Notes under the pieces: generated by a model
Databases searched by the model: none
What the model was told of the DNA's origin: nothing
The model's input: only the letters and a program-made list of their open reading frames with translations
Program-made: the position numbers and the translations under genes
Assembly: GCA_036555585.1 (NCBI GenBank)
Contig: DATBLE010000003.1
Coordinates: 1 to 64,000 of the forward strand
Direction of reading: 5' to 3'
DNA from: DATBLE01 sp036555585
Lineage (GTDB): Bacteria > Actinomycetota > Thermoleophilia > Gaiellales > Gaiellaceae
Length of the DNA stretch: 64,000 bases
Shown here: positions 15,521 through 25,323 of the stretch, one piece after another
Position numbering within the stretch: position 1 is the stretch's first letter
Layout: every line of letters begins with the position of its first letter

Positions 15521-16696
15521 TTAGCGGCCGCAGCTCCTGACCAGCCGCCCCGCCCGCGCGGCCAGCGCCGCCGCCCGAACTGGCTCGAGGTCCGACTTGG
15601 GCGTGTCGTCGGCGTAGTAGACGCCCGACTGCCAGCGGTCGAGGTCGGCCTCGTCGGAGACGTGGAAGAAGAGGAGCCCCACCACGTTCGGCTGGCACGC
15701 GGCCAGCTGCAGCGCCTCGCGGTAGTAGCGCCCCTGCGTCCGCTCGTCGACCGCGTCGCCGGCAGACGCCATCTCCTGGTTCGAGTAGAGCTGCCGCTTG
15801 TCGTCGGGCTGCTTCGTCTGGACCCCGAACTCGTCGTAGAAGATCGGCAGGGTCGAGCCGCGCTGGCGCGTGCCGTCGAAGGCCTGCCCGAGAAGGCCGA
15901 CCAGCTTGTCGTAGTCGGCGAGCGAGATCGCCGTCGACCTCGGGTGCGCGAACGTCGGCGGGATGCTCGAGCGCTCGAGGTACGGGTGGATGGAGAACCA
16001 GTCCATCACCGGCCTCGTCCGGTGGCTGCGGCGGTAGGCCGCGCCGAGGTCGAGGATGAACCGCGTCGGCGAGTGCGTCGGCCGGAGCGCCTTCGGGTCG
16101 TCGCCGCCACGCGGCGCAAGCGAGCCGCCGATCACGATCGTCTTCGGCGCGGCTGCCTTGATCGCGTCGTAGGTCTGGGCGAGCAGTCCGAGGTACGACG
16201 AGGCCGCCGCGTCCAGGCCACGCTTCGTGAACTGGGGCATCCAGAAGCGGTTGAGGTTGGGCTCGTTGCCGACGATCACGTAGCGGATCGAGGGAACGAG
16301 GAGCGGGATCGACGCGGCATACGCCGCGAACTGCGCGCGCGTGGTCGCGTACTGCGGAGTGGTCGTCGACCCGTACGGGTAGACGGAGACGATCACGCGG
16401 ATGCCGTTCGCGACCGCCGCGTCGGCGACTCCCTGGAGCATGGCGACCTCGTCGTCGTCGATGCTCCGCTCGCCCGGGTGCCAGATCGACGTCACTCGGA
16501 TCGTGTCGAGGCCGGCGCGGCTCGCGAGGCTCATCTTCGCCGCGGCGACGTCGGCCCCGCCGCCCTTCGCCGCGTCCTCCGCCGCGCCGACCAGGAGGCG
16601 TCTCGGCTTGGCCGGCGCGGAGGGCGCCGAGCCGACGGGCGCGGCCGCGACCAGCGCGGCGCCGAGCACGGCGATGAGCACGGGTGGTAGACGCAT
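15521..16696 (-). CDS. secreted glycoside-hydrolase-like TIM-barrel protein (paralogue A)
   Basis: A 391-residue secreted protein with a signal peptide (residues 1-24). The remainder has the pattern of a clan GH-A (GH5/GH39-like) barrel. VGNEPN with Glu145 matches the acid/base at the end of strand 4, and YDEFGVQT with Glu289 matches the nucleophile at strand 7. VTSIWHPGE and FSIHPYL are further strand ends. No carbohydrate-binding module is visible. It is a tandem paralogue of the next gene, about half identical by eye. The substrate is unknown; a plant or cell-wall beta-glycan is a guess. Its stop codon forms part of the chdC -10-like hexamer. Confidence 0.75.
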   Translation of the reverse strand: MRLPPVLIAVLGAALVAAAPVGSAPSAPAKPRRLLVGAAEDAAKGGGADVAAAKMSLASRAGLDTIRVTSIWHPGERSIDDDEVAMLQGVADAAVANGIRVIVSVYPYGSTTTPQYATTRAQFAAYAASIPLLVPSIRYVIVGNEPNLNRFWMPQFTKRGLDAAASSYLGLLAQTYDAIKAAAPKTIVIGGSLAPRGGDDPKALRPTHSPTRFILDLGAAYRRSHRTRPVMDWFSIHPYLERSSIPPTFAHPRSTAISLADYDKLVGLLGQAFDGTRQRGSTLPIFYDEFGVQTKQPDDKRQLYSNQEMASAGDAVDERTQGRYYREALQLAACQPNVVGLLFFHVSDEADLDRWQSGVYYADDTPKSDLEPVRAAALAARAGRLVRSCGR

Positions 16697-16768
16697 CGAA
16701 AGATCGGCCGAAGCCGTCGGGGGATCGGCGCGGGACTCTAGTGCGCCGGATCGGAGAAGTGAATAGGC

Positions 16769-18217
16769 CTAACGGACTATCAGCGGGTTGCTCGCGACCG
16801 CGAGCGGCTCGCCGTGGTTGACCGGCGCTCCGAGGCTCACGGTAAAGCGGTACCGGCCCGGAGCGAGACGCGTCTTGCGGAACTTGACGACGGTCCGCAC
16901 CCTGACCTTGCCGAAGCCCCGGGCGACCAGCGTGGTCGAGTGACGCGGCAGCTTCTCCAGGCGGGCGTAGACCGTGCAGTCGATGTCGCAGGTGACGCCG
17001 ATCGCCGCGGTGCCGGCGGCGATCGAGCGCAGCCGGGGATAGGCGACCTTCGCCTTCGGGGTCAGCTCGAGGCCGTCGCAGCGTGCGATCACCCCGCCGT
17101 GCACGTCGCGGGCGGAGCTGCGGACGGTGGCGAGGCTCGACTTCGGCGTCTCGTCCGGGTAGTACAGGCCGGACTGGAACCGGTCGAGCGCGGTCTCGTC
17201 GAAGGCGTGGAAGATCAGGATGCCCACGACGTTGGGCTGGCAGAACGTCATCGCCATCGCCTGCCGGTAGTAGGACGCCTGCGTCGACTCGGGGACTGGC
17301 TTGATCGTCGCCGGCTCGGTGCCCGTGTACTCGGACGCCTTCGCCGCCGGGATCTGGGTCTCGACGCCGTACTCGGCGTAGAGGATGGGCAGCGTCGCGC
17401 CCGGCTGGCCGGTGCCCTCGAACGCCTTGGTCAGCAGGCCGACGAGCTTCGCGTAGTCGGCGATGCCGATCGGGGTCGTGTTCGGGTGCGCGAAGGTCGG
17501 CGCGATCGTCGAGTTCTCCGGGTACGGGTGGATGGCGAGCGCGTCCATCACCGGGCCGGTCAGGCCGCTGGCACGGTAGGCGGCGCCGAGATCCTGGATG
17601 AACGCCGTCGGCGAGTGCGTGTCGCGGCCCGTGCCCGGCCGGTCGATGCCGCGCGGCGAGATCGCGCCGCCGAAGACCGTGATCTCCGGGTCGAGCTCCT
17701 TCAGCGCCGTGTAGGTCTTGGCGAGCAACGAGAGGTAGGCGGGGGCGGCGGCATCCGATCCGTCCGGGTTGAACTGCGGCAGCCAGAAGCGGTTCAGGTT
17801 CGGCTCGTTGCCGATGATGAAGTTCTTCAGGTCGGGGACAGCGCGCGCGAGGGCGACCGCGTGGTTCGCGAAGCTCGCCTGGTCGGCCGAAGTCAGCGGC
17901 GTCGTCCGGCTGCCGAAGTTGTAGACGGAGACGAACACGTCGAGGCCGTCCAGCTTGGCCGCGGCGGTCAGGTTGTTCAGCTCGGCGACCTCGGTGGCGC
18001 TCGGGTCCGGATTGGCCGGGTCCCAGATCGACGTGACCCGGACCGCGTCGAGACCTGCGAGCTTCAGCAGGTCGAGCTGTGCCTTCGCCTCCGTCAGCGT
18101 CCCCGCCTTGACGTTGTCCTCGGCGGCGCCGACGATCAGGGACGGGCCGCCGGCAGAGGCCGCGGGCGCGACCAGCAGCGCAGTCGCGGCGGCGGCCGCG
18201 GCGAGCAGGCGCCTCAT
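16769..18217 (-). CDS. secreted glycoside-hydrolase-like TIM-barrel protein (paralogue B)
   Basis: A 482-residue secreted paralogue of the preceding gene. After the signal peptide (to about residue 22) it repeats the same barrel: VTSIWDPAN, IIGNEPNLNRFW (Glu138 predicted acid/base), ALAIHPYPENS and LYAEYGVET (Glu282 predicted nucleophile). Unlike paralogue A it carries an extra C-terminal beta-sandwich of about 100 residues (from LELTPKAKVAYPRL) with two cysteines in TCDIDCTV, probably a disulfide-bonded accessory domain. The ATG at 18217 is preferred over GTG 18226 because a TATCGT hexamer (18230-18225) ends 7 nt upstream. It is divergent from uvrC. Confidence 0.76.
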   Translation of the reverse strand: MRRLLAAAAAATALLVAPAASAGGPSLIVGAAEDNVKAGTLTEAKAQLDLLKLAGLDAVRVTSIWDPANPDPSATEVAELNNLTAAAKLDGLDVFVSVYNFGSRTTPLTSADQASFANHAVALARAVPDLKNFIIGNEPNLNRFWLPQFNPDGSDAAAPAYLSLLAKTYTALKELDPEITVFGGAISPRGIDRPGTGRDTHSPTAFIQDLGAAYRASGLTGPVMDALAIHPYPENSTIAPTFAHPNTTPIGIADYAKLVGLLTKAFEGTGQPGATLPILYAEYGVETQIPAAKASEYTGTEPATIKPVPESTQASYYRQAMAMTFCQPNVVGILIFHAFDETALDRFQSGLYYPDETPKSSLATVRSSARDVHGGVIARCDGLELTPKAKVAYPRLRSIAAGTAAIGVTCDIDCTVYARLEKLPRHSTTLVARGFGKVRVRTVVKFRKTRLAPGRYRFTVSLGAPVNHGEPLAVASNPLIVR

Positions 18218-18224
18218 CGCCGCC

Positions 18225-18234
18225 ACGATAGCCT
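18225..18234. promoter_or_regulatory. overlapping divergent -10 hexamers (GH-like / uvrC)
   Basis: TATCGT on the minus strand (18230-18225) ends 7 nt before the ATG at 18217, and TAGCCT on the plus strand (18229-18234) ends 9 nt before the uvrC GTG at 18244. The two hexamers share two base pairs. Confidence 0.55.
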
Positions 18235-18243
18235 GACCATCGG

Positions 18244-20094
18244 GTGGACCAACGCATCGAAGAACAGCTGAAGCGCCTGCCGGCGAAGCCCGGCGTGTAC
18301 CTCTTCCGGGACGCCAGCGGCCGCGTCCTGTACATCGGCAAGGCGAAGTCGCTGCGCCCGCGGGTGCGCTCCTACTTCCAGCAGGGCGGCGACGGGCGGC
18401 CGCAGCTCGGCCGCCTCCCGGCGATGGTCGCCGACGTCGAGGTGATCGTGACCGGGAACGAGGCGGAGGCGCTGCACGTCGAGCAGAACCTGGTCAAGCG
18501 GCACCGGCCGCCGTTCAACATCCGCCTGCGCGACGACAAGTCGTTCCCGTACATCGCCGTCACGGTCGAGGACGACTACCCGCGCGTGATGTTCACACGC
18601 GAGCGGCACCGGCGCGGGGTCGTCTACTTCGGCCCGTACGCGAACGCGAAGAAGGTGCGCGAGACGCTGGACGTGCTCAACCGCGTCTTCCAGTACCGGC
18701 CGTGCGAGGGCCCGAAGCCCGGCCGCCACTCCGGGATCCCGTGCCTCGACTACCACATCGAGCGCTGCAAGGCGCCGTGCGTCGGCTATATCGACAAGGA
18801 CGCGTACCGGCAGCTGATCGACGGCGTGATCGAGTTCCTCTCGGGCGAGACGAGGCCGATCCTGCGCGACCTCGAGCGTCGCATGCAGGCGGCGGCGGTG
18901 GACGAGCGGTTCGAGGACGCGGCTCGCTACCGCAACCGGCTCTTCGCGATCAGGCACCTGGCCGAGCGGCAGGCGGCCGACCGGCGCTCGGTCGGCACGG
19001 TCGACGTGATCGGGATCGCGGTCGGCGGCGGCAGTGCGGCGGTGCAGATCTTCCCGCTGCGCGACGGGAAGCTCGTCGACCGCTACGGCTTCCACCTCGA
19101 GAACGTGGAGGGACGCGACACGGCCGCGGTCCTGGAGGCGTTCTGCCTCGAGTACTACGGCTCGGCCCCGAGCATCCCGCCGCAGCTGGTCGTCCCGCCG
19201 GGCTCCGGCGACACGGCCGCGCTCGAGCAGTTCCTCTCCGACCGGCGCGGCTCGCGGGTCGAGGTGCGCACGCCCGCGCGCGGCGAGAAGCGGCGGCTCC
19301 AGGACCTCGCCGACCAGAACGCGCGCGTCGCGCTCGAGTCGGACCTGCTCCAGTCGGAGCAGCGGCGCCTGCGCCGGGTCGAGGCGCTCGAGGAGCTCCG
19401 GGAGGCGCTCAACCTGGAGAGCCTGCCGCTGCGGATCGAGTGCTACGACATCTCCAACATCCAGGCCGATTCCCCCGTCGGGTCGATGGTCGTCTTCCAG
19501 GACGCGGTCGCGAAGAAGGCGCACTACCGGAAGTTCGGCGTGCAGCGGCTCGACGGCCCGGACGACTTCGCGGCGATGGCGGAGGTGGTGACGCGGCGGT
19601 TTGCGCGCCTGGCCGACCAGACGGCCGCCGACTACGACGAGTCGTTCGGTGCCATGCCGAACCTGGTCGTCATCGACGGCGGCAAGGGCCAGCTGTCGGC
19701 GGCGCTGGCGGCTATGCAGGCGTTCGACCTGCCGCGCGTCGCCGTCATCGCCCTGGCCAAGAAGGAGGAAGAGGTGTTCGTCCCCGGCCGCGCCGAGCCG
19801 ATCGTGCTCGGCCGCGACTCGCCGGGGCTCCAGCTGCTCCAGCGGATCCGGGACGAGGCGCACCGGTTCGCGCTCGGCTTCCACCGGCAGCGGCGCGACG
19901 CGAAGGCGCGCGGGTCGATCCTCGACGAGCTCCCGGGGATCGGGCCGGTGCGCCGCCGGGCTCTGCTGCGGCACTTCGGCTCCGCCGAGCGGCTCCTGGA
20001 GGCGACCCAGGAGGAGCTGGAGGGCGTTCCCGGCGTGCCCGCGAAGACCGCGCGATCGATCTACGCCCAGCTGCACAAGGCCGGCCGGGCCTAA
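18244..20094 (+). CDS. uvrC: excinuclease ABC subunit C
   Basis: A 616-residue nucleotide-excision-repair nuclease that makes both incisions around a lesion with UvrA and UvrB. Domains in order are the N-terminal GIY-YIG nuclease (PGVYLFRDASGRVLYIGKAKSL), a Cys-rich patch (CLDYHIERCKAPCVG), the UVR motif that binds UvrB (about 200-235), the RNase H-like C-terminal nuclease (CYDISNIQ, then VIDGGKGQL) and a helix-hairpin-helix pair (LDELPGIGPVRRRALLRHFG). All key motifs are intact and the length is normal. The GTG start lies close to a TAGCCT hexamer. The stop codon TAA begins the -10-like hexamer of the lipoprotein gene that follows. Confidence 0.97.
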   Translation: MDQRIEEQLKRLPAKPGVYLFRDASGRVLYIGKAKSLRPRVRSYFQQGGDGRPQLGRLPAMVADVEVIVTGNEAEALHVEQNLVKRHRPPFNIRLRDDKSFPYIAVTVEDDYPRVMFTRERHRRGVVYFGPYANAKKVRETLDVLNRVFQYRPCEGPKPGRHSGIPCLDYHIERCKAPCVGYIDKDAYRQLIDGVIEFLSGETRPILRDLERRMQAAAVDERFEDAARYRNRLFAIRHLAERQAADRRSVGTVDVIGIAVGGGSAAVQIFPLRDGKLVDRYGFHLENVEGRDTAAVLEAFCLEYYGSAPSIPPQLVVPPGSGDTAALEQFLSDRRGSRVEVRTPARGEKRRLQDLADQNARVALESDLLQSEQRRLRRVEALEELREALNLESLPLRIECYDISNIQADSPVGSMVVFQDAVAKKAHYRKFGVQRLDGPDDFAAMAEVVTRRFARLADQTAADYDESFGAMPNLVVIDGGKGQLSAALAAMQAFDLPRVAVIALAKKEEEVFVPGRAEPIVLGRDSPGLQLLQRIRDEAHRFALGFHRQRRDAKARGSILDELPGIGPVRRRALLRHFGSAERLLEATQEELEGVPGVPAKTARSIYAQLHKAGRA

Positions 20095-20103
20095 CATCGA
20101 CAC

Positions 20104-20808
20104 GTGCGCCGCCTCGTTCCGCTGGTCGTCGTGCTCGCCCTGGCCGGCTGCGGCGGCGGGAAGCAGAGCGCGCAGACGACCACGGTCGCTCCCACGACGA
20201 CCGCCGCCGCCGATCCCGGGAAGGAGGCCGTCAACGGGTTGCTCGCCGCGGCCGCGGGCGGGAGGACGGACGCCCTGTGGGACATGCTCTCGACGGCCTC
20301 GAGGCAACGTCTGGGGCCGACGCTGCACGCGTTCAGGAGCGGCGCCGGCGGCAGGCTCGCCGACAGCCTCGGGTCCTTCCGGCAGGCGAAGGTGATCGTC
20401 TCCGAGCGGATCACCCCCGAGTTCGGCGTGGTCGCGATCGACGGGCGCAAGAACGGGAAGCGCGCGGTCTACGCGGTCCCGCTCAGGCTCGAGGGCACGA
20501 AGTGGAAGCTCGAGCTCGGCAGCCCGGTGCACATCAAGGTGCTCGGCCCGCAGCCCGGCAGCCGCGGACCGGTCGCCCAGATCGGCGCCGCGGTCACCGG
20601 GCCCGGGGGCAGCGGCGTCAGCGTGATGTACCTCGACGGTCACACCGAGAACCCGAAGGTCGTCGGCACTGCCGGCAACGCGACGCTGTTCGCGAACTTC
20701 GACCCCGCGCTCGACCCGGGCCGCCACACCGTCGTCGTCTTCGCCAGCGACGGCGAGAGCGCCGGAGCGACCGCGTGGGCATTCACGGCGAGTCGGCCTG
20801 GACGCTAG
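20104..20808 (+). CDS. putative lipoprotein
   Basis: A 234-residue exported lipoprotein. The N terminus MRRLVPLVVVLALAGCGGG carries a canonical lipobox (LAGC) with the acylated Cys at residue 16. A Thr-rich linker (TTTVAPTTTAAA) follows, then a folded domain with an NTF2-like opening helix pair (EAVNGLLAAAAGGRTDALWDML) and a C-terminal Ig-like beta-domain. No enzyme motif is seen. GTG at 20104 lies 6 nt after TAACAT (20092-20097), whose TAA is the uvrC stop, so it likely has its own promoter. Its end overlaps a possible 22-residue microprotein on the other strand by 4 nt. Confidence 0.78.
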   Translation: MRRLVPLVVVLALAGCGGGKQSAQTTTVAPTTTAAADPGKEAVNGLLAAAAGGRTDALWDMLSTASRQRLGPTLHAFRSGAGGRLADSLGSFRQAKVIVSERITPEFGVVAIDGRKNGKRAVYAVPLRLEGTKWKLELGSPVHIKVLGPQPGSRGPVAQIGAAVTGPGGSGVSVMYLDGHTENPKVVGTAGNATLFANFDPALDPGRHTVVVFASDGESAGATAWAFTASRPGR

Positions 20809-20873
20809 AAGCTCTTCGGCAGCACGAGCACGAGGATCGTGAGCCAGCCGGCGGCGAGTGCGAGGAGGCGCAT
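20805..20873 (-). CDS. candidate 22-residue hydrophobic microprotein
   Basis: A short frame encodes MRLLALAAGWLTILVLVLPK followed by SF and a stop. It is almost wholly one transmembrane-length helix with a basic end. Support comes from its promoter geometry: TAGGGT on the minus strand (20885-20880) ends 6 nt before the ATG, exactly as in the leaderless genes of this window. It lies between the lipoprotein gene (4-nt overlap at stops) and the end of pruA. Homology cannot be judged here, and a frame this short could arise by chance; conservation would decide. Confidence 0.45.
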   Translation of the reverse strand: MRLLALAAGWLTILVLVLPKSF

Positions 20874-20939
20874 CGCCTCACCCTAGGACGCGCGTGTTAG
20901 AGGAGCATGAGAGCGTGTAAGCGCTCGGTTAGAACTGCG

Positions 20940-22580
<1,641 letters not shown>

Positions 22581-22587
22581 GCCGGGG

Positions 22588-22597
22588 ATTGTATGGT
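22588..22597. promoter_or_regulatory. overlapping divergent -10 hexamers (pruA / ogt)
   Basis: In ATTGTATGGT, TACAAT on the minus strand (22593-22588) ends 7 nt before the pruA GTG, and TATGGT on the plus strand (22592-22597) ends 7 nt before ATG 22605. The 24-nt gap thus suffices for two leaderless promoters. Confidence 0.65.
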
Positions 22598-22604
22598 GGC
22601 GACG

Positions 22605-23138
22605 ATGCAGGTCGTCCGCTACGCCGCCGGCGACTGGGGCGTGGGGGAGCTGTGGTTCGACGCGGACGGGCTCCCTGTGTGGCACGAGCTGCCCACGCAC
22701 GCGCTCGAGCTCACGCGCGCAGCCCCCCTCGAGGGGGGCGCAGGCCCCCCGACGATCACGCTAGCGGGTTCCGGTGCACGCGTTCGCAACGGATCCGTGC
22801 CGGAACTCGCGCGCCGGATCGCCGCCTACTTCGAGGGCGAGCGCGTCGGCTTCGAGGACGTCGCCGTCGATCTGGAGTGGTGCACGCCGCTGCAGCGCGC
22901 GATCGCCGGGTCGCTGCGCGAGGTGCCGTACGGGGAGACGGTCACCTACGGGGAGCTCGCGGCGCTGGCCGGCCGCCCCCGGGCGCCGCGAGCGGGCGGG
23001 GCGTTCTGCTCGCAGAACCGCCTGCCGCTGATCTTCCCGTGCCACCGCGTCGTCGCCGCCGGGGGGATCGGCGGCTACGGTTCGCTCGGGGTCGAGTACA
23101 AGCGCCGGCTGCTGGAGCTCGAAGGTGCCGCTCTCTGA
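22605..23138 (+). CDS. ogt: methylated-DNA--protein-cysteine methyltransferase
   Basis: A 177-residue suicide alkyltransferase that repairs O6-alkylguanine by moving the alkyl group to its own cysteine. The active-site PCHRVV motif is intact, preceded by the wing and recognition helix region (YGETVTYGELAALAGRPRAPRAGG). A degenerate N-terminal domain (residues 1-75) is present, as in Ogt/MGMT. Two ATG codons are possible, 22593 and 22605; 22605 is favoured by the TATGGT hexamer ending 7 nt upstream. It overlaps whiA by 14 nt. Its placement between pruA and whiA is unusual, as this spot normally holds rapZ and yvcK. Confidence 0.92.
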   Translation: MQVVRYAAGDWGVGELWFDADGLPVWHELPTHALELTRAAPLEGGAGPPTITLAGSGARVRNGSVPELARRIAAYFEGERVGFEDVAVDLEWCTPLQRAIAGSLREVPYGETVTYGELAALAGRPRAPRAGGAFCSQNRLPLIFPCHRVVAAGGIGGYGSLGVEYKRRLLELEGAAL

Positions 23139-24060
23139 CGAGGTCAGGCGCGAGCTCGCAGCGGTCGAGCCACGGCGCGAGTGCGACCGCCTGGCCGAGC
23201 TCTCGGGCCTCTTCCACACCGCCGGAAGCCTCCATCTGCGCGGGCACGGCGACTTCTCCGTCCACCTGGACGTCGCGGAGGCGGCGGTCGCCAGGCGCGC
23301 GTTCGGCTTGCTGCGCGCCTTCGGCGTCGAGGCGGAGATCCGCACGTACAACCGACACGCCTTCGACCGGGCCACCAGGTACCAGATCCACGTTCCCGGC
23401 GGCGAGCGCCCGCTGGCGGTCCTGTGCCAGGCGGGTGTGCTCTCGGATGCTCATGCCCCGCTCGCGGCCCCGCCGAAGCGCGTCGTCGGCCGCGCGTGCT
23501 GTCGTCACGCCTACGTCAGAGGGGCGTTCCTCGGCGGCGGCTCCGTCAGCGGGCCGCGCTCCCCGCACCTGGAGATCCGTACCAGCGGCCGCGAGGGCGC
23601 CGATCTCCTCGTCGCGGTCGCGGCCGAGGACGACGTCGTCCTGCGCGTCCAGGAGCGTTCCCGGCACACGGCCGTGTACGCCAAGAGCGCAGAGGCGGTC
23701 GCCGACATGCTGGCGCTGGCCGGGGCGGGGGATGCCGCGCTCGCGCTGGACGAGCACGCGGTCGTCGCCGAGGCCCGGGCGCGGGCCAACCGGGTCGCGA
23801 ACGCCGACCACGCCAACCTCGTCCGGGCGAGCCGTGCCGCGCACCGGCAGATCACGGCGATCCGCGAGTTGGAGGCAGACGGGCGGCTCGCCCGCCTCGC
23901 GCCGCCGCTCCGGGAGATCGCCGAGCTCCGCCGGCGCTACCCCTCGGCCACGCTGCGCGAGCTCGCCGCGAAGTGCCGTCCACCGGCGACGAAAGCCGCC
24001 GCGCACCGCCGCCTCGGACGCCTCGTTTCCCTCGTAGAACGAGGTTCGCTACCTGCGTAG
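23125..24060 (+). CDS. whiA: DNA-binding protein WhiA
   Basis: A 311-residue WhiA orthologue. The N-terminal half is a degenerate LAGLIDADG homing-endonuclease fold (with CCRHAYVRGAFLGGGSVSGP as the signature), and the C-terminal part is a helix-turn-helix (LREIAELRRRYPSATLRELAAKC). In Streptomyces WhiA co-activates sporulation genes with WhiB; in non-sporulating Gram-positives it affects cell division and chromosome segregation. The GTG start is within ogt, with GGAG upstream, so translation is coupled. It precedes gap as in many actinobacteria, but the usual upstream rapZ and yvcK genes are missing. Confidence 0.94.
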   Translation: MPLSDEVRRELAAVEPRRECDRLAELSGLFHTAGSLHLRGHGDFSVHLDVAEAAVARRAFGLLRAFGVEAEIRTYNRHAFDRATRYQIHVPGGERPLAVLCQAGVLSDAHAPLAAPPKRVVGRACCRHAYVRGAFLGGGSVSGPRSPHLEIRTSGREGADLLVAVAAEDDVVLRVQERSRHTAVYAKSAEAVADMLALAGAGDAALALDEHAVVAEARARANRVANADHANLVRASRAAHRQITAIRELEADGRLARLAPPLREIAELRRRYPSATLRELAAKCRPPATKAAAHRRLGRLVSLVERGSLPA

Positions 24061-24162
24061 CTTTTGGCGTTGCGATGGGTCATACTCGTTGGCGGCGGGT
24101 CTGCGCTCGTCCGCCGGCGGATTCAGACCCCGTCTGCCGGCTCGGTCCTGAGCGCGGTGCAA

Positions 24163-24199
24163 CCGGAGGGGAGGGTCGTCCTCGGAGCTTCCCCTCCGG
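24163..24199 (+). terminator. hairpin between whiA and gap
   Basis: CCGGAGGGGA (24163-24172) pairs with TCCCCTCCGG (24190-24199) around a 17-nt loop. There is no T-tail. It may end the whiA transcript or be a leader structure upstream of the gap promoter (TAAACT, 24248-24253). Confidence 0.5.
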
Positions 24200-24287
24200 C
24201 CCGCCGCTGTGCGGATGACTACTGAAGGCCGGTCGCGGGGACAGGACTAAACTCGACGTGAAACCGGAGAACACACGGGGGCAGACC

Positions 24288-25322
24288 ATGGCAAAGGTAC
24301 GGGTGGGCATCAACGGCTTCGGCAGGATCGGCCGGAACTTCTTCCGGGCGCACCTCCGGCGGGGCGGCGACTTCGAGGTGGTGGCGGCGAACGACCTCGG
24401 CGACGCGAAGACGATGGCGCACCTGCTGCGCTACGACTCGACGCTCGGCCCGCTGGGCGAGGAGGTCGAGGTCGGCGACGGCTCGATCCGCGCCGGCGAC
24501 TTCGAGATCAAGATGCTGGCCGAGCGCGACCCGGCGGCGCTGCCGTGGGGCGAGCTCGGCGTCGACGTCGTGCTCGAGTCGACCGGTCTCTTCACCGACC
24601 GCGCCGGAGCGCAGAAGCACCTCGACGCCGGGGCCAGGAAGGTCGTGATCTCGGCGCCGGCGACCGAGCCGGACATCACCCTCGTCCTCGGTGTCAACGA
24701 CGACGCGTACGACGCGGCCGCGCACCACGTCGTCTCGAACGCCTCGTGCACGACGAACTGCGTCGCCCCGCTGGCGAAGGTGCTGCACGACTCCTTCGGC
24801 ATCGAGCAGGGCTTCATGACGACGATCCACGCCTACACGCAGGATCAGGGCCTGCAGGACATGCCGCACAGGGACCTGCGTCGCGCGCGGGCTGCCGCGA
24901 TCAACCTGATTCCGACCTCGACGGGCGCCGCCAAGGCGATCGGGCTCGTGCTCCCGGACCTGCAGGGCAAGGTGGACGGGATCTCGGTGCGCGCGCCGGT
25001 CGCCACCGGCTCGGTCACCGATCTCGTCGTGCAGTTGCGCGACGAGGTCACGCGCGACGCGGTCAACGACGCGTTCCGCGAGGCGGCCGGGGGCGCGCTG
25101 GGCAAGTACCTCCAGTTCGCGGACGACCCGCTCGTCTCCACCGACATCGTCCACTCGCCCTACTCCTGCATCTTCGACAGCGAGCTGACGATGGCGAACG
25201 GGCATCTGGTCAAGGTGTTCGGCTGGTACGACAACGAGTGGGGCTACAGCTGCCGGCTCGTCGACCTGATCGCCATGATCGGGGAGACGCTCCCGGTCGA
25301 GGCGGCGGCGGCAACCGCGTAG
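24288..25322 (+). CDS. gap: glyceraldehyde-3-phosphate dehydrogenase, type I
   Basis: A 344-residue NAD-dependent GAPDH. VGINGFGRIGRN forms the dinucleotide-binding start, ASCTTNC holds the catalytic Cys, and the conserved His and phosphate sites lie in TIHAYTQDQ and STGAAKAIG; WYDNEWGYS closes the protein. Asp in AANDLGD suggests NAD preference, that is, glycolytic use. ATG 24288 gives the standard MAKVRVGINGFG start; an upstream GTG (24258) lies too near the TAAACT hexamer (24248-24253), so a leader of about 30 nt is expected. It heads gap-pgk-tpiA-gpmI. Confidence 0.97.
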   Translation: MAKVRVGINGFGRIGRNFFRAHLRRGGDFEVVAANDLGDAKTMAHLLRYDSTLGPLGEEVEVGDGSIRAGDFEIKMLAERDPAALPWGELGVDVVLESTGLFTDRAGAQKHLDAGARKVVISAPATEPDITLVLGVNDDAYDAAAHHVVSNASCTTNCVAPLAKVLHDSFGIEQGFMTTIHAYTQDQGLQDMPHRDLRRARAAAINLIPTSTGAAKAIGLVLPDLQGKVDGISVRAPVATGSVTDLVVQLRDEVTRDAVNDAFREAAGGALGKYLQFADDPLVSTDIVHSPYSCIFDSELTMANGHLVKVFGWYDNEWGYSCRLVDLIAMIGETLPVEAAAATA

Positions 25323-25323
25323 C

